5,724 nt of DNA, from NCBI GenBank assembly GCA_015488935.1, contig WFMU01000314.1:1-5724 (forward strand), in the 5' to 3' direction. Under the pieces are notes generated by a model. That model made no database searches, was not told the DNA's origin, and worked only from the letters and a program-made list of their open reading frames with translations. This document shows positions 1 through 5,607 of the stretch, piece after piece. The stretch is from Flavobacteriaceae bacterium (GTDB taxonomy: Bacteria > Bacteroidota > Bacteroidia > Flavobacteriales > Flavobacteriaceae). The translations under genes and the position numbers were made by a program. Position 1 is the stretch's first letter. Each line of letters opens with the position of its first letter.

Positions 1-1142
1 ATATTCAACAAGCAGAGAGAAAATATACCAATTTTAATAAGCGAAATGTGATTTTTGACACAAATTTTGCAACAGAATTTCGAATAAATACAACTAAAAA
101 TAATTCTTTAACTATTGGATATCAATATTCATTTAAAGATGTTGCTTATGCATTTGTAAATACTGCCGATTTAAAACTTATATTAGATTATGACCAAAGA
201 GAGATTAGTACACATGCATTATTTGGAAATTATTCGTATAAAAACACAAAAATAGCCAACATTGAAGCTGGTGTTAGAATAAACTATTACAAAGAATTGG
301 ATGCTCTTAGATTAGAACCAAGAATTATAGTTTATAAAAATATTACAGATAATTTTAAAATGCAAATAACAGGCGAAATAAAAAATCAAGTTATAAGTCA
401 AATAGACGAAACAATATTAAGTAATTTATCTTTAGAAAACAGATTGTGGAAATTGGCAGATAATAAAACATTTCCTATAATTAATAGTAATCAAGTTTCT
501 GTTGGATTGTTGTATCACAAACAGGGTTGGAGCTTAGATTTGGATTATTACAATAAAAATATAGATGGAATTACAGCCTTGTCCTTAGGTTTTTTAAATC
601 CAGATGGGAAAACATTTCGTATTGGAAACCAAAAAATAAATGGTATTGATTTTTATCTTAAAAAAGGTTTTAAAAATTTTAAAACTTGGGTTAGTTATTC
701 TTTTACGAATGTAAAAAATAAATTTACCAACTTAAATCATAACGATTATTTTACGGCAAATACAAGCATTACACATGCAATATCTACTTCAGTAACCTAC
801 AAACTTAAAAAATTAGAAATAGCTTTAGGTTGGAAATGGCGAACAGGAAAACCTTATACAAAATCTATTGTTACTGATAATCAAATTACTTTTGAAGGTA
901 TAAACACAGAGCGTTTACAAAACTACCATCGTTTAGATTTTTCATCAACCTATCAGTTTAAATTTTCTAAAAAAAATAAATTAAGAGGAAAAATTGGACT
1001 TTCTATTCGCAATGTTTATAACCAAAAAAATCATTTAAGTAGAGAATATACAGGTTTTAATAATCTAAAAGATCCAATAGAAATATCTGATAAATTTTCA
1101 CTTGGTTTTACACCTAACTTTTTATTTAAGATAAATTGGTAA
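1..1142 (+). CDS. TonB-dependent outer-membrane receptor, C-terminal beta-barrel part (5' end outside window)
   Basis: The reading frame is open from the left edge (first full codon at 3), giving 379 residues up to TAA at 1140-1142. A GTG at 48 could be read as a start, but the frame continues upstream without a stop and no signal peptide follows it, so this is a truncated gene. The protein is a run of amphipathic beta strands rich in Tyr, Phe, Asn and Lys. It has the 'GWKWRTGKPYT' strand/turn typical of the late barrel of Bacteroidetes TonB-dependent receptors, then 'RNVYNQKNH' and a C-terminal strand ending in Trp (FKINW), the aromatic end recognised by the BAM machinery. The family imports bulky ligands (siderophores, vitamins, glycans, peptides) across the outer membrane using TonB-ExbB-ExbD. 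The plug domain and TonB box are off the window, so the substrate cannot be named. No SusD-like partner follows; the next gene is convergent. Confidence 0.88.
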   Translation, partial: IQQAERKYTNFNKRNVIFDTNFATEFRINTTKNNSLTIGYQYSFKDVAYAFVNTADLKLILDYDQREISTHALFGNYSYKNTKIANIEAGVRINYYKELDALRLEPRIIVYKNITDNFKMQITGEIKNQVISQIDETILSNLSLENRLWKLADNKTFPIINSNQVSVGLLYHKQGWSLDLDYYNKNIDGITALSLGFLNPDGKTFRIGNQKINGIDFYLKKGFKNFKTWVSYSFTNVKNKFTNLNHNDYFTANTSITHAISTSVTYKLKKLEIALGWKWRTGKPYTKSIVTDNQITFEGINTERLQNYHRLDFSSTYQFKFSKKNKLRGKIGLSIRNVYNQKNHLSREYTGFNNLKDPIEISDKFSLGFTPNFLFKINW

Positions 1143-1156
1143 GTATGCAAAAAAAG

Positions 1157-1184
1157 AAAAGCCTAAATATACATTTAGACTTTT
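1157..1184. terminator. Hairpin terminator between convergent genes
   Basis: Two 12-base arms (1157-1168 and 1173-1184) pair around the loop ATAC. On the + strand there is one C/A mismatch; on the - strand the same position is a G-U wobble, so the minus RNA forms the better stem. The minus RNA runs straight into a U-rich tail (complement of 1149-1160), a classic intrinsic terminator for the lipoprotein gene. The + strand tail is weaker (TTTT, CGGG, TTTT), so it may also end the receptor transcript. It lies in the 66-bp gap between the two stop codons. Confidence 0.65.
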
Positions 1185-1208
1185 CGGGTTTTATAAAACT
1201 AGATTTTT

Positions 1209-2306
1209 TTAGTTTTTTGGAGCACAAGCAAAGATATCAGCTGTTGTATATCCATCACATTCTGCTTCACATATATTAATGTATTCAATTACATTACCAT
1301 TTTGGTCTAGAACGCAAACTGGATCTTGTGTTGTTGGGCAATTGCAATTGTTAATGCCATTACAAGCGTCTATAATTGCATTTAAACTAGCTAAATCAGT
1401 AACTGTTTGCACAGATTGGTCTGCTGTTAAAGTAATACTAATTGGAAAAACATAATCAAAATTTCCATTGGTTGAATACATTGTATTATCCCATTCATTT
1501 TGTGAATTTATTTCAATAGTATTTCCTTGATTATCTGTAATACTTACAGGAAAATTATGCGTAAAACAATCGTTACTACTTCCATCACAATTTACAAAAT
1601 CATCTTTTACAAATCCATAACATTCTGCATAACATGAATTTTGAAATTCAAAAATATATGTGTTATTGTCATCATCATCATCATCATCATCATCGTCATT
1701 ATCACTACTATCATCGTCATCATCATCATCATCATCGTCACCACCATTACAAGTAATTTCAACACAAACAGGGTTGTAATTGTCATTACACATACAATTA
1801 TCACAATCGTCATCATCATCGTCATCGTCATCATCGTCGTCATCGTCATCATCGTCGTCATCGTCATTACTAGATCTGTACATTGTTGAAAAATCTACTT
1901 CATTTTCAATGGTAATAACATTTATAGTTCGTGTATTTTTGTCAAAAACTTCAACATCAAATGGAAAATTAATTCCATCAATATATAAAAGGTCAGTAGT
2001 AGAAACCAATGTATTTACTAATTCGTTAAAATTATTAAACGTTGTAGCTTTTCCAGAGTTTAATGTTAAAGTTACAGGGTATCTAAAATCAAAACCATAG
2101 TCAAATAAGATATTTTTTGTTTTGTTATTCGTGGTTTTAAGCGATTTATCAAGATTAAAATGTTTTTTTAATCTTTTCATTGCAATTTCTGCAGTTTTGC
2201 TTTTGGTGTATGTATCATCCGAATATTTTTCGTCTGTACATGATAGTAATGCCAACATGACCATAGCCATGCTCAAAAAAACACGTATTAGTTTTAAAGA
2301 TTTCAT
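1209..2306 (-). CDS. Asp-rich lipoprotein with two Kazal-like domains and repeated beta modules
   Basis: The 365-residue protein starts with a lipoprotein signal (K3/K5/R8, hydrophobic core, lipobox L-L-S-C, lipidated Cys23). Acidic residues follow the Cys (TDEKYSDD), resembling the surface-export signal of Bacteroidetes lipoproteins, so it is probably displayed on the cell surface. Four related beta segments begin with (Y/F)P then a hydrophobic residue: about 69-100, 112-143, 248-277 and 283-315. Two Kazal-like domains follow the pairs: Cys 171, 173, 181, 225, 229, 240 and Cys 321, 323, 331, 346, 350, 361, each with C-x-C-x7-C and C-x3-C-x10-C, including 'NPVC' or 'DPVC' and 'N-x-C-x-A-E-C'. 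Aspartate runs occupy 148-167, 190-199 and 204-213; the last two lie inside Kazal domain 1. Extra Cys are 168, 186, 247 and 315. Kazal domains elsewhere inhibit serine proteases, but inhibition here is only inferred. It appears to be a single gene with its own promoter. ATG at 2304-2306 is chosen because the signal peptide begins there. Confidence 0.85.
   Translation of the reverse strand: MKSLKLIRVFLSMAMVMLALLSCTDEKYSDDTYTKSKTAEIAMKRLKKHFNLDKSLKTTNNKTKNILFDYGFDFRYPVTLTLNSGKATTFNNFNELVNTLVSTTDLLYIDGINFPFDVEVFDKNTRTINVITIENEVDFSTMYRSSNDDDDDDDDDDDDDDDDDDDDCDNCMCNDNYNPVCVEITCNGGDDDDDDDDDDSSDNDDDDDDDDDDNNTYIFEFQNSCYAECYGFVKDDFVNCDGSSNDCFTHNFPVSITDNQGNTIEINSQNEWDNTMYSTNGNFDYVFPISITLTADQSVQTVTDLASLNAIIDACNGINNCNCPTTQDPVCVLDQNGNVIEYINICEAECDGYTTADIFACAPKN
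1668..1739 (-). repeat. GAT/GAC trinucleotide repeats encoding two Asp10 runs
   Basis: Read on the minus strand, 1710-1739 encodes ten Asp (GAC, six GAT, GAC, two GAT) and 1668-1697 encodes ten Asp (GAC, eight GAT, GAC), separated by Ser-Ser-Asp-Asn. The perfect (ATC)8 at 1671-1694 on the + strand is a 24-bp microsatellite. A change of whole triplets would keep the frame, so run length could vary between strains. Confidence 0.9.
1806..1865 (-). repeat. 18-bp higher-order tandem repeat encoding Asp20
   Basis: Twenty Asp codons (residues 148-167) are not a random mix of GAC and GAT. In coding order, the six-codon pattern GAC GAT GAC GAC GAT GAT occurs at 1848-1865, exactly again at 1830-1847, and a third time with one synonymous change at 1812-1829. 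A partial fourth unit (GAC GAT) follows at 1806-1811. The tract therefore grew by copying an 18-bp unit, unlike the two shorter, nearly pure GAT runs downstream in the gene. Confidence 0.88.
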
Positions 2307-2340
2307 ATTATTGTGGGTTTGGGGGTTAGTAATAAGATAT

Positions 2341-2348
2341 CAAATATA
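2341..2348 (-). promoter_or_regulatory. Bacteroidetes -7 element for the Kazal lipoprotein gene
   Basis: The minus strand reads TATATTTG here, an exact match to the TAnnTTTG consensus of the Bacteroidetes primary sigma factor. It ends 34 bp upstream of the ATG, giving a leader of about 30 nt. No TTG is found at the usual -33 spacing: the nearest one (complement of 2358-2360) is only 9 bp away, so the promoter may be weak or need an activator. Confidence 0.55.
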
Positions 2349-2399
2349 AATAAAAAACAAATTTAATTAAAAATATATATATATGTAATGTTTTAATAA

Positions 2400-2415
2400 A
2401 AAAATTGCAATTTTT
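2400..2415. promoter_or_regulatory. 16-bp perfect palindrome, possible operator
   Basis: The bases A5-TTGCAA-T5 form a perfect palindrome centred between 2407 and 2408. It lies about 52 bp upstream of the lipoprotein's -7 element, a position where an activator could bind. In DNA this AT-rich such a palindrome can also arise by chance. Confidence 0.25.
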
Positions 2416-2436
2416 ATAATAAGCAAAACTGTTTTG

Positions 2437-2467
2437 GGTAAAGCTATTTTGTAAAAACAGCTCTACC
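2437..2467. repeat. Imperfect inverted repeat
   Basis: GGTAAAGCT (2437-2445) and AGCTCTACC (2459-2467) pair at 8 of 9 positions around a 13-base loop. No U-tract follows on either strand, so this does not look like a standard terminator. It may be a weak structural element or chance. Confidence 0.25.
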
Positions 2468-2543
2468 TACAATAATCTTTTGTTATTTCTTGTTGAACTT
2501 CTCTGATTAGTATTGACCGTTTTTATTAATTCACAACGCAACT

Positions 2544-2564
2544 ATCTTACGTCTTGCATCTTAT
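2544..2564. repeat. Three degenerate 7-bp tandem units
   Basis: ATCTTAC, GTCTTGC and ATCTTAT lie head to tail. They share the pattern (A/G)TCTT(A/G)(C/T). This resembles a small remnant of a heptameric repeat tract in noncoding DNA. Three imperfect units are suggestive only. Confidence 0.35.
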
Positions 2565-2612
2565 CTCTAAAGCAAAGCGGTCATTTATCTTTAATATTAT
2601 TTTTTTAATTTG

Positions 2613-4013
2613 CTAACTGTGAATGGATCTATTTTCAACTGCCATACAAGCTTCTTTTATAGCTTCTGTAAAAGTTGGGTGTGCATGTGAAGTACGAGCA
2701 ATATCCTCACTAGAAGCTCTAAATTCCATGGCAACTACTGCTGCAGCAATCATATCTGCTGCACGAGCACCAATCATGTGTACACCTAAAATTTCATCAG
2801 TTTTAGCATCGGCAATTACTTTTACTTGTCCTTCCAAATCCATACTTGCTCTTGCTCTTCCTAAGGCACGGATTGGAAAACTTCCAACTTTATAAGCAAC
2901 ACCAGCTTCTTTTAATTCTTGTTCTGTTTTCCCTACAGCAGCAACTTCAGGCCATGTGTAAACAACACCTGGAATTAAATTATAATCGATATGTGGTTTT
3001 TGACCAACGATGGTTTCTGCAACTAATTCTCCTTCTTCACTTGCTTTATGTGCAAGCATAGCACCTTTTACTACATCGCCAATAGCATAAATATTCGGAA
3101 TGTTTGTTTGTAATTGACTATTGGTTTCTATTTGTCCTCTTTCGGTCATTTTTACACCTGCTTTATCTAAAGCCAAGCCATCTGTATATGGTCTTCTTCC
3201 AACAGAAACTAAACAGTAATCTCCTTTAAATTCTACCATTTCTCCTTTTTTGTTTTCGGCAGTAATTAGTACTTCTTTTGCAGTTCCTTTTACAGAAGTT
3301 ACTTTATGTGAAGTATAAAATTTAATTTTTTGTTTTTTTAGTGATTTTTGTAATTCTTTAGAAAGCATGGTATCCATTGTTGGTACAATAGTTGGCATGT
3401 ATTCGATTATAGAAACTTCGCTTCCTAAGCGTTTATATACAGAACCTAATTCTAGGCCAATAACACCACCACCAATCACAATTAAATGTTTTGGTATTTC
3501 TTTTAAACTCAATGCTTCTGTGGAAGTAATGACGCGTTTTTTATCAATTTTTATAAATGGCAGTGTACTTGGTTTAGAACCTGTAGCAATAATGGTATTT
3601 GTAGCTTCTATTGTAGTTACTTTTCCTTTTGCATCGGTAATATTTATGTGCGTAGTATCTTTAAAACTACCAACTCCTGTAAATACATCGATTTTATTTT
3701 TGTTCATTAAAAACGTAATACCGTCACATGTTTGTGAAACTACTTCGTTTTTTCGGTCTATCATTTGCTTAAAATCAACCGATAATTTTCCTGTTTTTAT
3801 GCCGTGCTTTTCAAAATTATGAATGGCATCGTGGTAGTGATGCGAAGAGTCTAATAAAGCTTTTGAAGGAATACAACCAACATTTAAGCAAGTTCCTCCT
3901 AAAGTATTGTACTTTTCGATAATTGCAGTTTTTAATCCTAATTGTGCACATCGTATTGCAGCAACATATCCTCCAGGTCCAGAACCGATAACGGTAACAT
4001 CGTATTTACTCAT
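2613..4013 (-). CDS. lpdA: Dihydrolipoyl dehydrogenase (E3)
   Basis: This flavoprotein reoxidises dihydrolipoyl groups with NAD+ as the E3 subunit shared by pyruvate, 2-oxoglutarate and branched-chain 2-oxoacid dehydrogenases and the glycine cleavage system, in the cytoplasm. The 466 residues match the family's usual length. The N-terminal FAD fold has GSGPGG (10-15); the redox-active disulfide is Cys42/Cys47 in GGTCLNVGCIPSK; the NAD-binding fold has IGGGVIGLELG (180-190) ending at Glu204; the second FAD contact is YAIGDV (309-314); and the C-terminal dimer domain carries the catalytic pair His445/Glu450 in HAHPTFTE. All key residues are present, so it should be active. The ATG at 4011-4013 puts the FAD motif at the expected distance from the N-terminus. 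No E1 or E2 gene is next to it, so it probably serves several complexes from a separate locus. A good -7 site lies upstream. Confidence 0.97.
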   Translation of the reverse strand: MSKYDVTVIGSGPGGYVAAIRCAQLGLKTAIIEKYNTLGGTCLNVGCIPSKALLDSSHHYHDAIHNFEKHGIKTGKLSVDFKQMIDRKNEVVSQTCDGITFLMNKNKIDVFTGVGSFKDTTHINITDAKGKVTTIEATNTIIATGSKPSTLPFIKIDKKRVITSTEALSLKEIPKHLIVIGGGVIGLELGSVYKRLGSEVSIIEYMPTIVPTMDTMLSKELQKSLKKQKIKFYTSHKVTSVKGTAKEVLITAENKKGEMVEFKGDYCLVSVGRRPYTDGLALDKAGVKMTERGQIETNSQLQTNIPNIYAIGDVVKGAMLAHKASEEGELVAETIVGQKPHIDYNLIPGVVYTWPEVAAVGKTEQELKEAGVAYKVGSFPIRALGRARASMDLEGQVKVIADAKTDEILGVHMIGARAADMIAAAVVAMEFRASSEDIARTSHAHPTFTEAIKEACMAVENRSIHS

Positions 4014-4036
4014 AATTTTATTTTTATTTTGGACCG

Positions 4037-4044
4037 CAAAGTTA
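4037..4044 (-). promoter_or_regulatory. Bacteroidetes -7 element for lpdA
   Basis: The minus strand reads TAACTTTG, an exact TAnnTTTG match, 23 bp upstream of the lpdA ATG, leaving a short leader of about 20 nt rich in A. No TTG at the usual -33 spacing is visible. The site lies in the 142-bp divergent gap shared with the L,D-transpeptidase gene, for which I found no equally good + strand motif. Confidence 0.6.
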
Positions 4045-4155
4045 CATAAAATTATGATTAAATAATTGAAGTAGATTTACTAATTGAACTTACGATTTAA
4101 CATTTTAATAACAAATTACAACATGCTAAAAGTAATTTTATAACGTTTTTTTATA

Positions 4156-4740
4156 ATGAAACTATCCTTATACACACTATTATTCCTTTTTTTAAGTTGT
4201 AATACGGATGCTACTATTAAAAAAAAGACTTCCAATTATAGAAAGCAATTCACTAAAATTAAAAAATTTGCGAAACAACACAATTACAATCAAAATGTTG
4301 CTTTTATGATTGATTATTCGTTGCATAGTGGTTTGTCTCGTTTTTTTGTAGTGGATTTAAAGCATAACAAAATTTTAGATAAAGGTTTGGTTTGTCATGG
4401 TGATTGTAAAGGTAAAAATACCAATGCAAAAGCCAAGCATTTTAGCAATACAAAAGATAGTAATTGTACTTCTTTAGGCTTTGCTTTGGTAGAAGAAAGA
4501 GCAGCTAGTAAATGGGGAAAGAAATTCAAATATTGGCTAAAAGGCTTGGAAACTACAAATAATAATATGCGAGATAGAGTAGTGGTACTTCATGCTTGGT
4601 CTGGTGTGCCAAATATACAAACCTATCCAATTCCTTTAGGTACAAGTTGGGGCTGTCCAACAGTTTCCATTTCTTTTTTAGATAAACTAGATGGTGTTCT
4701 TAAAAAGGAAAAGCGCGTTTTACTTTACTCTTTTAACTAA
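4156..4740 (+). CDS. Murein L,D-transpeptidase catalytic-domain lipoprotein (YkuD_2 type)
   Basis: The 194 residues begin with a short lipoprotein signal (MKLSLYTLLFLFLSC, lipidated Cys15). The residues after the Cys are neutral then basic (NTDATIKKK), which suggests a periplasm-facing lipoprotein. The rest fits the murein L,D-transpeptidase catalytic-domain family: FVVDL (64-68), HG at 81-82, HFSN (95-98), TSLGF (105-109), GLE (130-132), and the catalytic region VVLHAWSG (143-150) with LGTSWGCP (161-168). Predicted catalytic residues are His146 and Cys167, with Ser164 and Gly166 completing the S-x-G-C motif. Family members act on peptide stems of peptidoglycan through a Cys acyl-enzyme, but the exact reaction (cross-linking, lipoprotein anchoring or other) cannot be told. 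Three extra cysteines (80, 84, 104) are unusual. The ATG at 4156 is chosen because the signal sequence starts there. The gene overlaps the convergent trpA by 8 bp. Confidence 0.87.
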   Translation: MKLSLYTLLFLFLSCNTDATIKKKTSNYRKQFTKIKKFAKQHNYNQNVAFMIDYSLHSGLSRFFVVDLKHNKILDKGLVCHGDCKGKNTNAKAKHFSNTKDSNCTSLGFALVEERAASKWGKKFKYWLKGLETTNNNMRDRVVVLHAWSGVPNIQTYPIPLGTSWGCPTVSISFLDKLDGVLKKEKRVLLYSFN

Positions 4741-5503
4741 GTACAGATTGTACAAACGCTTTTATACTTTCTTTTAAATTGTCATTTTTTGTAATTGCTT
4801 TGATAAAGGCACTACCAATAATAGCACCATCAGCATGTTTACAAGCCGTATTAAATGTTTTTTTATTAGATATTCCGAATCCTATTAATTTTGGATTTTT
4901 AAGTTCTAATTTGTTAATACGTTCAAAATAATCCAATTGATTTTGTTGGATATCACTTTTAGAACCTGTTATTGCAAAAGAAGAGACTACGTATAAAAAA
5001 CCAGAACTTTCGTTGTCAATTAATCGTATTCTATCGTCTGTAGTTTGTGGCGTGATTAAGAAAATAAAATCTAAATCTAAATCTTGAAGTGTTTGCTTGT
5101 ATTTTTTTTGGTATATGGCTAATGGTAAATCTGGAATGATAAATCCATCGACACCAACTGTTTTTGCTTTTTCAAAAAAGGCAATATCTCCATATTGTAA
5201 AATTTGATTGTAATAACCCATCATTACTATTGGAATGTTTACTGTTTTTCTTATTTCTTCTATTTGTTTAAAAATTAGTGCCAAAGTTATTCCGTTTTTA
5301 ATGGCTACCTCACTACTGTGTTGTATGGTTGGTCCATCTGCAAGTGGATCGGAAAAAGGCATTCCGATTTCAATCATGCTAACGCCATTTTTTACTAATT
5401 CTTGTACAATAGGTATAGTGTCATTTAATTTTGGAAATCCAGCAGTTACGTATATATTTAATATGTTTTTTTTTGTTTTGAATAATTCTTCTATACGTTT
5501 CAT
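4733..5503 (-). CDS. trpA: Tryptophan synthase alpha chain
   Basis: TrpA cleaves indole-3-glycerol phosphate to indole and glyceraldehyde 3-phosphate, passing indole to TrpB for joining to serine, the last step of tryptophan synthesis, in the cytoplasm. The 256-residue TIM barrel is complete. Catalytic Glu45 and Asp56 lie in the signature IEIGMPFSDPLADGPTIQ (44-61), with the same 11-residue spacing as E. coli Glu49/Asp60. Also present are the loop PDLP (124-127), the mobile loop around Thr179-Gly180 (SSFAITG) and the phosphate-binding segments GFGIS (208-212) and IIGSAF (228-233). The ATG at 5501-5503 gives the expected N-terminus (MKRIEELF). It is usually last in a trp operon directly after trpB, but the upstream 221 bp have no TrpB coding frame. 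The 3' end overlaps the convergent L,D-transpeptidase gene by 8 bp, so no terminator separates them. Confidence 0.97.
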   Translation of the reverse strand: MKRIEELFKTKKNILNIYVTAGFPKLNDTIPIVQELVKNGVSMIEIGMPFSDPLADGPTIQHSSEVAIKNGITLALIFKQIEEIRKTVNIPIVMMGYYNQILQYGDIAFFEKAKTVGVDGFIIPDLPLAIYQKKYKQTLQDLDLDFIFLITPQTTDDRIRLIDNESSGFLYVVSSFAITGSKSDIQQNQLDYFERINKLELKNPKLIGFGISNKKTFNTACKHADGAIIGSAFIKAITKNDNLKESIKAFVQSVLS

Positions 5504-5550
5504 TTTTTTGTTTTTATGCGTCTGTATTTGTTCTCTTAAAGTTTCAGTCT

Positions 5551-5583
5551 TTTAGCCAGGGCTTTCCTTTAGTCAGGGTTTCA
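5551..5583. repeat. Direct repeat, 17-bp spacing
   Basis: The bases at 5551-5566 and 5568-5583 match at 13 of 16 positions (TTTAGCCAGGGCTTTC and TTTAGTCAGGGTTTCA). The second copy forms part of the left arm of the adjoining hairpin. The first copy could pair imperfectly with the same right arm, so two alternative folds are possible. Confidence 0.6.
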
Positions 5584-5607
5584 CTTGGAGTGAAGTCCTG
5601 ACTTTTT
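5571..5607 (+). repeat. Strong 15-bp hairpin with T-tract on + strand
   Basis: Arms 5571-5585 and 5589-5603 pair over 15 positions around the 3-base loop TGG. Thirteen pairs are Watson-Crick and two in the middle are G-U if read as + strand RNA; on the minus strand those two become A-C mismatches. A run of five T (5603-5607) follows on the + strand. The shape is that of an intrinsic terminator for + transcription, yet no + gene ends nearby, so a dispersed palindromic repeat is an equally good reading. Confidence 0.6.

Larger units (their letters stand above)
2307..2612. other. Intergenic region between lpdA and the Kazal lipoprotein gene
   Basis: These 306 bp contain no credible coding sequence. 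They hold the lipoprotein's probable -7 element (2341-2348), an (AT)6 run (2373-2384), a 16-bp perfect palindrome (2400-2415), a 9-bp imperfect inverted repeat (2437-2467) and three 7-bp units (2544-2564). No clear intrinsic terminator for lpdA was found just after its stop codon, so that transcript may end by another route or read through. Confidence 0.7.

Noticed and set aside
48..1142. GTG at 48 as the true start of the receptor gene
   Set aside because: The frame stays open to the window edge, no signal peptide follows, and a receptor of this family needs a plug domain upstream.
1668..1865. CRISPR-like regular repeats
   Set aside because: The repeats are coding trinucleotide tracts with no unique spacers, no palindromic direct repeat and no cas genes.
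1668..1865. EF-hand or thrombospondin type 3 calcium-binding repeats
   Set aside because: The Asp runs are uninterrupted and lack the D-x-D-x-D-G loop spacing. Calcium binding by the polyanion is possible but not a recognised motif.
1607..1867. Met/Thr-rich minus-strand open frame across the Asp tracts
   Set aside because: It is the GAT/GAC repeat read in another frame (ATG ACG...). Its composition comes wholly from the repeat and it lies inside the lipoprotein gene.
1641..2100. Plus-strand open frames rich in Ile or Ser opposite the Asp tracts
   Set aside because: They are ATC and TCA readings of the complementary repeat, with no domain, start context or credible tail.
2122..2349. Plus-strand 75-residue open frame
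   Set aside because: It is antisense to the signal peptide and N-terminal part of the lipoprotein gene, and its hydrophobic stretch is the mirror of that coding sequence.
3367..3822. Plus-strand 151-residue open frame within lpdA
   Set aside because: It lies entirely antisense to a well-conserved enzyme gene and resembles no family I know. The shorter frames at 2623-2895 and 2846-3061 were rejected for the same reason.
2613..5503. A linked operon or defence-type system joining lpdA, the transpeptidase and trpA
   Set aside because: The three genes alternate in orientation and have unrelated, well-known functions. Nothing supports co-regulation.
5516..5539. Seven-residue ATG frame (MRLYLFS) as a leader peptide
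   Set aside because: It is on the strand opposite trpA and contains no Trp codons, so it is not a trp leader.
5235..5555. Plus-strand 106-residue open frame opposite the trpA start
   Set aside because: Most of it is antisense to the conserved trpA catalytic region. Hydrophobicity reflects complementary codons, not a membrane protein signal I would trust.
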